64,000 bases of DNA from Marinirhabdus sp050859505 (GTDB lineage Bacteria; Bacteroidota; Bacteroidia; Flavobacteriales; Flavobacteriaceae), in contig NZ_CP193934.1 in the NCBI RefSeq assembly GCF_050859505.1, forward strand, positions 3,038,001 to 3,102,000. The letters are read 5' to 3'. This document shows, piece by piece, positions 24,859 through 33,137 of the stretch. The notes under the pieces were generated by a model. It made no database searches, was not told the DNA's origin, and saw only the letters and a program-made list of their open reading frames with translations. Both the position numbers and the translations under genes were made by a program. Every line of letters starts with the position of its first letter. Position 1 is the stretch's first letter.

Positions 24859-26079
24859 TTAGTCTAAGATTTGTTCTTTTGCAATAGAAAAGTCAAAACG
24901 GGTGCCTTTTCCAACCTTACTGGATACTTTAATAGTACCTCCCAAACTTTCACAAATCTTTTTTACCATAGATAAGCCAATGCCGTGACCCTTATTTCCT
25001 TTTTTGTCTATGATATCTAAGGTTTCGTAAAGATTGAAAATAAGGTGTAATTTTTCTGGTGCGATTCCTTTTCCATTATCTTCTACTGAAAAATGATAAA
25101 AATTAGTATCTTCATAACAATCCACTTTTATTTCAGCACTTTCTTTGTCATTGTATTTTAAAGCATTTGTGAAAAGATTTAATAATACTTGCTCCAGTGC
25201 TGGCTTATTGGTATGAAGAATAAGATTTTGATCTGGAAGATGTATCCCGGATTGTTCATTTACATGTAGGATTTCAATAATTTCTTCCAGCAGTTCAAAA
25301 ATATCGAATGTAGTCTTGGACTCTTTGGCGAGTCCGTCACTTTCATAATATTTCAGAATGTTACTAATATAATCGCTTAGGGTAAGAGAACTGGTTTTAA
25401 GATAATCTAAATAATTTATCCCGTCATTATCTAAAATGGCGCTGTATTTCTTTTTTAAAATATCACTGGTAATAATAAGGTTTGCCAATGGCATTTTCAT
25501 ATCATGAGAAATCACCCCAGCAAATTCTTTTAACCGTTCGTGTTGCTCCTGCAGTTCTTTTCGTTGGGCTATTGCTTTATTGTTAAGTAACCTAAGTTCA
25601 ATCAACTTTTCAATTTGTTTCCCTAAATTTTTAAGTAATTCTTTTTCTTCATCAGTTAATACTCTTGGCTTATAGTCTATGATACATAAAGTACCTATGG
25701 TATATTTCCCTTCAATAATAATGGGAACTCCTGTATAAAACTTTATAGCTTTTTCTTTTGCAGTAACTAATGGATTATTTGCAAAAAGCGGATCTTTATC
25801 TGCATTTTCAACTACATACAATTCTGGTTGCTTGATCGCGTGAGCACAAAATGAAATATCCCGAGGGGTTTCACAAGCATCCATACCTACCCTAGATTTA
25901 AACCATTGCCTAGTACCATCTACAAGACTAAATAGTGAAACAGGCGCGTTAAGATATTTGGATGCCATTTGAGTAAGCATGTCAAATTCATCTTCTGGTA
26001 GCGTATCTAGTAATTCTAACGAATTGAGAAAATCAATCCGTTCTTTTTCTGAAATATGCAAAGTAGTTAAGTTAGTCAT
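24859..26079 (-). CDS. GAF-domain sensor histidine kinase
   Basis: Soluble kinase of 406 residues. The GAF domain occupies about 20-165 (NAPVSLFSLVDGTRQWFKSRVGM, the DISFCAHAI and GTLCIIDYKPR motifs typical of this widespread group). A short coiled linker leads to HisKA with H192 in GVISHDMKMPLANL. The HATPase has N box NALKYND, G1 VEDNGKGIAPE and G2 GHGIGLSMV. No membrane helix is seen, so it senses an internal cue, perhaps redox or a small ligand. There is no receiver domain and no regulator next to it. Confidence 0.9.
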   Translation of the reverse strand: MTNLTTLHISEKERIDFLNSLELLDTLPEDEFDMLTQMASKYLNAPVSLFSLVDGTRQWFKSRVGMDACETPRDISFCAHAIKQPELYVVENADKDPLFANNPLVTAKEKAIKFYTGVPIIIEGKYTIGTLCIIDYKPRVLTDEEKELLKNLGKQIEKLIELRLLNNKAIAQRKELQEQHERLKEFAGVISHDMKMPLANLIITSDILKKKYSAILDNDGINYLDYLKTSSLTLSDYISNILKYYESDGLAKESKTTFDIFELLEEIIEILHVNEQSGIHLPDQNLILHTNKPALEQVLLNLFTNALKYNDKESAEIKVDCYEDTNFYHFSVEDNGKGIAPEKLHLIFNLYETLDIIDKKGNKGHGIGLSMVKKICESLGGTIKVSSKVGKGTRFDFSIAKEQILD

Positions 26080-26319
26080 TGTTGTAAAGATAGTGTAATT
26101 TAGAGTTTATGGCATTTCTTCTTCCATACGAAGGCTTTTACGATATATTTTTATCGAATTGCATTAAAAAGAAGTATCTCTATAGGAAAAACCCTTTTTG
26201 AAGAAAGGTACTTGGCTTAGAAAGCAGAAGTTAGGTTCTTGAAATTCCTTTTTTAGGTATTCCGAGTTTCAGAAATAGTAATATGTTCTTAAAAAATATC
26301 TAAAAAAAATTATTGCCAA

Positions 26320-26327
26320 TAGTTTTG
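26320..26327 (+). promoter_or_regulatory. -7 box (TAGTTTTG) of the DUF5706 gene
   Basis: Matches TAnnTTTG. If active, transcription starts near 26332, inside the longest reading frame, so the true start would be GTG 26344 or later. No -33 TTG was found at ideal spacing. Confidence 0.35.
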
Positions 26328-26328
26328 G

Positions 26329-26937
26329 TTGTACTTTTATCCTGTGTCACAAGATTCCCATATAGCAACCAAATCAAAGATTCCACTTTACACGGTGAAA
26401 CAAGGGTCTGCGCTTGCTGTACAAACATTTTATATGGTTGCCTTAAAGAACCATATAAAGTTAAGTGGTATGGCAGACCGGAAAGCTAATCTTATTCTTG
26501 CTGTATGTGCGTTGTTAATTTCGGCTATTCTTACCAATAGCTTGAAGTTTGTACAAGAAACTGGAGATCAATACTTATTGTTTCCCACGATTATCTTTGT
26601 TCTTTTTATGCTGGTAGCGATGATTCTCTCCATTATCACAACTATTCCCAAGGTTACAAGCGGAACCTTTAACAGAGAGGCTGTGGAAGCCATGGAAGTA
26701 AATTTGTCGTTCTTCGGAAATTTCCACAAAATGAAATTGGAAGAATATGAATGGGCGGTAAAACATATGCAACAAGAAGGTGAGGAAATCTACAAGGTTC
26801 TCACTAAGGATCTTTACTTCTTGGGAAAGGTCTTGGATAAAAAATTCAGATTATTAAACATTACCTATGGCTTTTTGATTGTGGGTGTTGTTCTTTCGGT
26901 AGCCGTTTATATCTGGGCTTTTTATAAGCATAACTAG
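26329..26937 (+). CDS. Stand-alone Pycsar-effector-like membrane protein (DUF5706)
   Basis: Membrane protein with helices at about residues 57-75, 84-104 and 177-196 and the pattern VALKNHIKLSGMADRKANLILAVCALLIS...LSFFGNFHKMKLEEYEWAV...LTKDLYFLGKVLDKKFRLLNITY. By recollection this is the DUF5706/Pycsar effector transmembrane domain, usually the C-terminal half of HD-DUF5706 proteins in flavobacteria. Here it stands alone and no nucleotide cyclase is adjacent. The start is uncertain: TTG 26329 lies two bases after a TAGTTTTG box (26320-26327), so GTG 26344 or a later codon may be used. Confidence 0.75.
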   Translation: MYFYPVSQDSHIATKSKIPLYTVKQGSALAVQTFYMVALKNHIKLSGMADRKANLILAVCALLISAILTNSLKFVQETGDQYLLFPTIIFVLFMLVAMILSIITTIPKVTSGTFNREAVEAMEVNLSFFGNFHKMKLEEYEWAVKHMQQEGEEIYKVLTKDLYFLGKVLDKKFRLLNITYGFLIVGVVLSVAVYIWAFYKHN

Positions 26938-27105
26938 TTTAATCAATATTATAATCAATTATATTTCATATCGTTAGCATTTGCTGAAATCGAAATTAAA
27001 TTATTTTCAATTTCAGTGAAAAAAAATTGCCTTAGAAAAATTTCCGTGTCAAAAAATAGTATAAATTCGCACGCATTTTAAACGCAACTAATTTTTATTT
27101 ATACA

Positions 27106-27309
27106 ATGAAAAAAATCCTTTTTAGCGCTTTCGCATTAGCAGCTGTAGTAACTCTTTCTTCTTGCCGTAATGAAGCAGAAAAAACTGAAGTAACTATCGA
27201 AGAAACCACAGAAACTCCAGTTGTTGAAGAAACTAAAGAAATGGCACTTGAAACTGCTGTTGAAGTAGCAGACTCTACCAAAACTATTGTTGAGAAAGTT
27301 GAAGAATAG
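27106..27309 (+). CDS. Small acidic lipoprotein (67 aa)
   Basis: Unrecognised. Signal 1-19 with lipobox LSSC, then a mature tail of 47 residues made almost only of Glu, Thr, Val, Lys and Ala (EKTEVTIEETTETPVVEETKE...). It is likely disordered or helical. It has its own terminator at 27349. Similar short lipoproteins are common in this family of bacteria, but no function is known to me. Confidence 0.65.
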   Translation: MKKILFSAFALAAVVTLSSCRNEAEKTEVTIEETTETPVVEETKEMALETAVEVADSTKTIVEKVEE

Positions 27310-27348
27310 ATTACAGTATATGCCCATTTAAGGGTTATTTTACTTATT

Positions 27349-27377
27349 AAAGCCTCACAATTGTGGGGCTTTTTTGT
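27349..27377 (+). terminator. Rho-independent terminator after the 67-aa lipoprotein gene
   Basis: AAAGCCTCACAA pairs with TTGTGGGGCTTT (one G-T pair) and is followed by a T-run. It ends transcription 40 bp after the lipoprotein stop. Confidence 0.8.
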
Positions 27378-27498
27378 TTTTAACCTCTCTTACATTTGTA
27401 TCTGTAGATCTTAATTTAATATAGTAGAAAAATTGGTAGAGTTACCAACAGGAATTATGAATTGCAGGAATGATTAGAGGGTCTACCCAAAGAATATG

Positions 27499-27957
27499 TT
27501 AAGCAACTCCATGTACAGTAAGGTAGGTGGTTACCCAAACAATAATAGATGAGATAGTGATTCCTAAGACGTTTGCCCAAAAAGCTTTTTGGCGTTCAAT
27601 TTTAAAGATATAGGTCGCTATGGTACCCGCATAAACACCTGTTCCTGGTAAAGGAATAGAGACAAAAAACATAAGGCCCCAAAACCCATATTTCGTAATT
27701 TTATCGCCAGAGCCAGTCTTAGCGCGTCTTGCTACCCAAATAGCTGCTTTCTTATAAAAACGCCAACGCAATAATGAAGAATTTATGTATTCTAAAAAAA
27801 ACAGCATCATAGGATACACTAAAATATTAGCCCCCAATGCAATTAAAAAAACAAAAAACGGATTTAATCCATTGGCAATGCCATAGGGAATCCCCACCTT
27901 GGCTTCCCCAAAAGGAGAAAGGCTCCATAAAATTGTAAAAATTGTTTCTTTAACCAA
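27499..27957 (-). CDS. Small multidrug-export-like membrane protein (COG2426 family)
   Basis: Inner-membrane protein of 152 residues with about four helices. The N-terminal SLSPFGEAKVGIPYGIANGLNPFF and the central YGFWGLMFFVSIPLPGTGVYAGTIATYIF are hallmarks of COG2426 'putative small multi-drug export protein'. It also resembles the DedA-type SNARE-associated membrane fold. The family name is historical, and export has not been shown as far as I know. It is divergent from the DUF421 gene. Confidence 0.82.
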   Translation of the reverse strand: MVKETIFTILWSLSPFGEAKVGIPYGIANGLNPFFVFLIALGANILVYPMMLFFLEYINSSLLRWRFYKKAAIWVARRAKTGSGDKITKYGFWGLMFFVSIPLPGTGVYAGTIATYIFKIERQKAFWANVLGITISSIIVWVTTYLTVHGVA

Positions 27958-28079
27958 GGCTCAAATTACTAGATGTTTGCAAAATTAACGCTATCTAAAA
28001 CCATCTACACACAAATTGTTATTAAAAATTTCAGAAAAGATACAGAACTAATCAGGAGCTGTGTAAATTGTACTAAAAT

Positions 28080-28610
28080 ATGTATCTCATGGAAAATTGG
28101 CTCGTTGCAAACCAAATTATTATTATTAAAAGCGCAGCATCTGTTGTGGCAATTTACCTTATTATCTTACTTTATTCGCGAATATTTGGGCTTAGAACTT
28201 TTGCTAAAATGACGAGCGTAGACTTTGCTGCCACCATCGCTATGGGGTCTATTTTTGCAGATGTAATAGGAAGTACAGACTATTCTATCTTAAAAGGAGC
28301 TGTAGCTTTAGGAATTATTATTTTACTTCAAACCCTTTATTCAGTTGGCATCCGTAAATCTAAGTTCTTTAAAAAAATAGCCACCAACACGCCCCTACTC
28401 TTAATGAAAGATGGGGAAATATTAAACGAGAATCTTGCCAAAGCCAATGTAAGTAAAGGCGATTTGTACGGGAAACTTCGCGAAGCAAATGTTATAGAAT
28501 TAAAAGAAGTACGTGCTGTGGTTTTTGAAGTAACGGGAGATATTTCGGTTTTGCATACCCGTGGGGATGAGCCTTTGGCTGCAGAATTATTGGAGGGAGT
28601 TACTAGTTAA
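28080..28610 (+). CDS. DUF421 (YetF/YcaP-like) membrane protein
   Basis: Membrane protein of 176 residues with three N-terminal helices (about 17-35, 48-68, 73-92) and a cytosolic C-terminal domain (TPLLLMKDGEILNENLAKANVSKGDLYGKLREANV). That domain is the conserved DUF421 core. SVDFAATIAMGSIFADV is also typical. Start could be 28080 or the ATG at 28089. Its stop codon overlaps the stop of the wzi-like gene on the other strand. Function unknown. Confidence 0.85.
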   Translation: MYLMENWLVANQIIIIKSAASVVAIYLIILLYSRIFGLRTFAKMTSVDFAATIAMGSIFADVIGSTDYSILKGAVALGIIILLQTLYSVGIRKSKFFKKIATNTPLLLMKDGEILNENLAKANVSKGDLYGKLREANVIELKEVRAVVFEVTGDISVLHTRGDEPLAAELLEGVTS

Positions 28611-29956
28611 AATAAATATGTATAGTGTAAACCTGCTCCAAAAATTGAATTAGAAGTGGAACTTGTGTCAAAACCAGTGAGTAATTTGAAGGTCCCGAAG
28701 GTATCTGAAGGATAGGCAAGTTCAAGATAGTGATGTGTTGTGGTAAGAGCTTCTGGAAAAAGGTTTGCTAATCTTCCAAAATTTTTAACGAAAGAAGATT
28801 TTAATTTCCAATTTATCACTTTGTAGGTTCCAGAAATCCCAAAATGGTGCATTGAAAGTGTATTGCTTATAAATTTTGTTTTACTTTCATCCAATGTAGT
28901 TCCAGCTGCTGTAATCATAAAGGGCAATCCTATGCTACCTCCTTCGTACGTCCAACCGCTTCTGTAAACACTATTGTTGAAATAATTATCAAAACCGCTC
29001 CCACCTGCCGCGGTTCCGCTTTGGTCTTTTGTTGTGATAAACTCGTACACAAATCCTGAAATATAAGTTGTTTCTTTGAGTTGAAAGTAAACACCCCACA
29101 CCCCATCTGGAAAATTAGAAAATCCCGTTCCGCTTCCGTCTTCAAAAGGATGCTCGTGATAGACCGAAGTGGTTCCAATCGAGTTTGTAAATTCATAATC
29201 AAATAAATAAGAACCTAAATGATTACCAACGGCATTAAAAATCTCTCCATCTACTCCAATTTCAGCAGATTCGCGTGCTGTAAAAACATCTACAAAACCG
29301 CTAAAATTACTTTTTAACTTCCCAAATTCTGGAGAAGTTCCAGCCCACTGTGCGAAATGCTGTATTTTTCCTGTAAACTTATGATTTTCGTTAAATTGCA
29401 TAATTAAAGCCAAATGTTTGTAATGCAGGCGTGCGTTTCGTGTATACCTATTGTCATTAAGCTCATAATGAGCGATTGCTGCATCTATACTAAAGATATT
29501 CGATATTTTTAAAGGTGCAGATGAGGAAACTCTAAGACCAGGTAACGGTCTCACATTATTGGACCAGAGATAATTTTTATTTGTAGCAGAGAGTCCTTGA
29601 GCGACTTCGGGTTGTTCCTGAGCTCCTGCAGTCACAGCAAGCCAAGAATTTTTAAACTGAACATACATCTCTTTTCTTTGAAATTCATGGGCTACATTAT
29701 CTCGATAATAAGAACTTGCTCTTCCAGAGAATTCACTATTTTCTGTAAGCTCATAGTTTATTTCGCCCTCCGCAAGACCCGAGATGTTACTTTGTCTTCC
29801 AACATTTGCTGAAGTATTTGTATAAAACCACAACGGTAAACTATCGCTCGTACTAACAAATCCCGAAGTCTCTACGGTACCTCCAAAGCTAAAATTGGAT
29901 TGGCATACGGCTGAGTGAGTAAATAAAATAAAAACTCCAAATAAATAGCATTTCAT
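28607..29956 (-). CDS. Wzi-like capsule assembly outer-membrane protein
   Basis: Outer-membrane beta-barrel of 449 residues from ATG 29956, where a clean signal peptide begins (MKCYLFGVFILFTHSAVCQ). The longer frame to 30043 overlaps the preceding gene and lacks a signal at its end. The family is 'capsule assembly Wzi', which holds capsule on the surface. Patterns include FYTNTSANVGRQSNISGLAEGEINYEL and FRGKIQHFAQWAG-like strands, and the protein ends in an aromatic residue (YTYLF). It is the last gene of the 25-kb polysaccharide cluster, directly after the Wzc-type kinase. Confidence 0.8.
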   Translation of the reverse strand: MKCYLFGVFILFTHSAVCQSNFSFGGTVETSGFVSTSDSLPLWFYTNTSANVGRQSNISGLAEGEINYELTENSEFSGRASSYYRDNVAHEFQRKEMYVQFKNSWLAVTAGAQEQPEVAQGLSATNKNYLWSNNVRPLPGLRVSSSAPLKISNIFSIDAAIAHYELNDNRYTRNARLHYKHLALIMQFNENHKFTGKIQHFAQWAGTSPEFGKLKSNFSGFVDVFTARESAEIGVDGEIFNAVGNHLGSYLFDYEFTNSIGTTSVYHEHPFEDGSGTGFSNFPDGVWGVYFQLKETTYISGFVYEFITTKDQSGTAAGGSGFDNYFNNSVYRSGWTYEGGSIGLPFMITAAGTTLDESKTKFISNTLSMHHFGISGTYKVINWKLKSSFVKNFGRLANLFPEALTTTHHYLELAYPSDTFGTFKLLTGFDTSSTSNSIFGAGLHYTYLF

Positions 29957-29966
29957 AGCATTGAAA

Positions 29967-32345
29967 TTATGAGAACCATTTGCCAAAAAATGATTTCTTT
30001 TCTTCTGTAGTATACGTATAACCATATTTGTTACCATACCCAAAATTATTCTGTGAAACGTTGTTAAGCACTAAAGATACTTTCGATAAGCGTTTACTTA
30101 TAATAGAATCTTTTAAAAACTCAAGAAGCTTTTTATCAGTATGATCTGCTCTAACCACATAAAGTAATGCGTCTGCATATTTATTAATTAATACTGTATC
30201 TGTCACCAACATAGCCGGAGCAGTATCGACAATAACATAGTCAAATCCGTTTTCTACTTCTTTGAAAAAGGTTTCGGTTCTTGGCCTCATTAATAACTCG
30301 GCAGGGTTTGGAGGAATTACTCCTGAGTGGATAATGGTTAGATTTTCGTCGTAATTGCTTGGCTGCATTAGTTCTTTAGCCGTAACACTTTCATCAACTA
30401 TATATTCGGTAAGACCTTTCTGGCTTTTCTTTCCTTCGGGTAAGTATCTATGCAGTTGTGGGTTTCTTACATCTGCACCAATTAATAACACTTTTTTTCC
30501 GGTAAGTGCTAGTGTGAGTGCCAAGTTAAATGCCACAAATGTTTTACCCTCACCTTTTACAGTAGAAGTAACAAATATTTTATTAGCCCTATTAGCATCT
30601 AAACTATTCAATACTTGAAATTGCAAATTGGTCCGTAAAATCCTAAATGATTCGGCCAACATACTTCTATCGCTTTTTTGAACAAGTTCCTCTTCATTTT
30701 TACCCAACTTAGGTATTTCACCTAGAAAATTTAGGTGAGGCATAATTCGTTCTACATCCCTCCTATTCTTAATTTTAGTATCAACTAAGAAACTAAGGTA
30801 TAGTATAAGAAAAGGTAGTAATAAACCTGCCAATAGCGCACCCAAATAAATAAACATTCGATTAGGGCTTACGGGCGATTTACTACTAAACGCACTATCT
30901 ATGATCTTAGCTTTAGGAGCTGTTACCGCAAGAGAAATAGAAGCCTCTTCTCTTTGTTGCAATAAAAATAAAAACAATTGCTCTTTAATACCTTGTTGAC
31001 GGTTAATTTCGCGAAACAATTTTTCTTTTCTTGGAACTTTTGCAATTTGTGAGTTCAGTGTAGCTTCTTTATAATTTAAGTCCCGCAAAGAAATTTTCAA
31101 ACTATTTCTTTGATTTTCTAAGCTACTAAGAATTCCTGTCCTAATTTGTCCTATCTGGTTGCTCAAATTAATAACGACAGGATTTTTTACAGTAGAATTT
31201 TTAAGTAACCTGTTACGCTCCAGAATTAACTGGTTATAATTGGAAACAGCAGAGGCAACTTGGTCTCCTTGCAAGCCTATGTTTGCTGGCAACAAGTCAT
31301 TAGCTCCAGAATTTTGCATATAATCTACCATGGTATTGGCAAGCTCAAGCTGGGTACCTACGTTTAACTGTCTCTTGTCAAACTCACTCACATTCTGAAG
31401 TATAATCTGTGCTTCCGCTTCAATATCTGTGAGTCTATTGGTACTTTTAAAGGTTTCTTTATTTTGTTCTACAGAATCTAACTCTCTAGTAATAATTTCT
31501 AGTCTAGAGTCTATGAAGTTGGATGTTTTTTGTGCTACCTGGTTTCTGTCGTTTATAGCATCTTTATTATACTGAAAGATTAACTCATTTATAAAATCTT
31601 CGGCTTTTTCTCGCACAGGAGATTGCATAGAAAAGTTAATCACATTGCTATATCTATCATCACTTAATACAGAAACTCTGTTTTGGTATTGCAACGCTGT
31701 GTTTTCTACGGAAGCGAAACTAACTGAAATAGTTTTCCCTATAAATTCGGTAAAAGAAAATTCATTGTCGAAAATAGGTATTACTGTTATCTTACCAAAA
31801 GGAAGGTTTAGGGATTCTCCAAAACTATGGACTTCATCTATAGATTTGTTTTCGGTATAAATAGTAAATTCAGTTTTAGAATTTATAGTAAGAAATAATT
31901 TGGGAACATACGGAGTTCGCACGCTGTCGTTAAAAGACAAATACTGTACAATAAAAGGCCTGTTAGTATATAATTCAGAAGTAATAATAGACCCTATATT
32001 ATCGTATTTAATATGTAGATTTAATTCTTTTATTACTTCTGAAATTAGACGCTTAGACTTTAAAATAGCTAGCTCATTGGCTACTTTATTAGTTTGTAAT
32101 CCTCCTAAGTATCCGGCTTCAGAAAATGGTGAGATACCTCCAAAGTTACCACTAGAGGCTTCATTTTTTATTAAGATTGAAGCTTTAGATTGGTATGAGG
32201 GAATGGTATACCGTAAATAAACTTTTGCTACTACCAATGCAATAATAACGCAAAGTAAAAACCAAAACCATTTTTGGCTATAGCGTTTTAAAGTTTCTTT
32301 CAAGTTAAAATCTTGTTCTTCCTTTTGAACAGGTGCTGGTTGCAT
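29967..32345 (-). CDS. Wzc-type polysaccharide co-polymerase / tyrosine autokinase
   Basis: Inner-membrane protein of 792 residues controlling polysaccharide chain length and export. Domains: Wzz N-terminal helix (about 26-44), long periplasmic coiled region (about 130-480), second helix (about 510-530), and cytosolic BY-kinase. The kinase has Walker A GEGKT (598-602), Walker A' GADVRNPQL (about 623) and Walker B DTAPAM (about 707). The C-terminal tail is tyrosine-rich (Y770, Y774, Y776, Y778), as expected for autophosphorylation. It starts 4 bp after the Wza-like gene ends and is followed by the Wzi-like gene. Confidence 0.93.
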   Translation of the reverse strand: MQPAPVQKEEQDFNLKETLKRYSQKWFWFLLCVIIALVVAKVYLRYTIPSYQSKASILIKNEASSGNFGGISPFSEAGYLGGLQTNKVANELAILKSKRLISEVIKELNLHIKYDNIGSIITSELYTNRPFIVQYLSFNDSVRTPYVPKLFLTINSKTEFTIYTENKSIDEVHSFGESLNLPFGKITVIPIFDNEFSFTEFIGKTISVSFASVENTALQYQNRVSVLSDDRYSNVINFSMQSPVREKAEDFINELIFQYNKDAINDRNQVAQKTSNFIDSRLEIITRELDSVEQNKETFKSTNRLTDIEAEAQIILQNVSEFDKRQLNVGTQLELANTMVDYMQNSGANDLLPANIGLQGDQVASAVSNYNQLILERNRLLKNSTVKNPVVINLSNQIGQIRTGILSSLENQRNSLKISLRDLNYKEATLNSQIAKVPRKEKLFREINRQQGIKEQLFLFLLQQREEASISLAVTAPKAKIIDSAFSSKSPVSPNRMFIYLGALLAGLLLPFLILYLSFLVDTKIKNRRDVERIMPHLNFLGEIPKLGKNEEELVQKSDRSMLAESFRILRTNLQFQVLNSLDANRANKIFVTSTVKGEGKTFVAFNLALTLALTGKKVLLIGADVRNPQLHRYLPEGKKSQKGLTEYIVDESVTAKELMQPSNYDENLTIIHSGVIPPNPAELLMRPRTETFFKEVENGFDYVIVDTAPAMLVTDTVLINKYADALLYVVRADHTDKKLLEFLKDSIISKRLSKVSLVLNNVSQNNFGYGNKYGYTYTTEEKKSFFGKWFS

Positions 32346-32349
32346 ACGT

Positions 32350-33099
32350 TTATCTTGTAATTAAAATTACGGCACTTAGTATAATAGTGACTACAGATAA
32401 AACAGCAGGAATATCTGGAATAAAACCAGATTTCTTAACACCTTTTAACGACGGTTCAACATAAACAATATCGTTCTGTTTTAAAAAGTAATACGGACTG
32501 CTAAAAAAGTCGGTTTTTGTAAAATCCACTTTTGTCACTTTTTGTGTACCGTTTTCTTCTCGTATTATGGTAACAGTTTCTCGTTTCCCATCTACTGTAA
32601 AATCTCCTGCCAACCCAATAGCTTGTGGGATTGTAACACGTTCATCTTTTATGGTATACACGCCGGGGGCTGCTACTTCGCCCAAGACTGTAATTTTAAA
32701 ATTTATTATACGCACATCAACAACAACATCTTTAACATATTCAGACAGTTTATTGGTAAGGACGGAAATAATTTCTACCCTAGTTTTTCCAACTACAGCT
32801 ACAGCACCCAATCCTGGATACTGAATACTTCCATTTGGGCTAACCAAATATCCCTGCAATTGTTCGTCCCTAGTTTCGGTTTGTAAACCTGTAACTTTTT
32901 GAAAAGGTTTAATTAGTGTTTCCTCTAAAGCAGAGACAGAGATATACAAAATATCATTAGGCTCTATCTTAGGTTCAAAATACTGTGCGGTTTTTTGTTG
33001 GTTTAATTTTTCAGCATCTTGAAAATAGAGAATTTCTTTTTTGGTTGCACAGGAAAAAAGGCAACAGCTCAATACGATAAAGCAAATAGTATGTTTCAT
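32350..33099 (-). CDS. Wza-type polysaccharide export lipoprotein
   Basis: Outer-membrane export channel protein of the Poly_export/SLBB family. ATG 33099 is preferred because it directly precedes a lipoprotein signal MKHTICFIVLSCCLFSCA (lipobox LFSC); the upstream ATG at 33123 would add eight residues. Poly_export domain (about 35-130: IEPNDILYISVSAL, GSIQYPGLGAVAVVGKTR) and SLBB-like domain (about 135-215: VTVLGEVAAPGVYTI). The C-terminus has a hydrophobic segment (about 228-248), as in Bacteroidota Wza-like proteins. It works with the Wzc-type kinase encoded next. Confidence 0.9.
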   Translation of the reverse strand: MKHTICFIVLSCCLFSCATKKEILYFQDAEKLNQQKTAQYFEPKIEPNDILYISVSALEETLIKPFQKVTGLQTETRDEQLQGYLVSPNGSIQYPGLGAVAVVGKTRVEIISVLTNKLSEYVKDVVVDVRIINFKITVLGEVAAPGVYTIKDERVTIPQAIGLAGDFTVDGKRETVTIIREENGTQKVTKVDFTKTDFFSSPYYFLKQNDIVYVEPSLKGVKKSGFIPDIPAVLSVVTIILSAVILITR

Positions 33100-33137
33100 A
33101 AATTGGGTGCAAATATAGCCCATATAGTGCAGTCTCC

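Noticed and set aside
26329..26937. Complete Pycsar defence operon
   Set aside because: Only the effector-like membrane part is present; no uridylate or cytidylate cyclase gene is within several kilobases.
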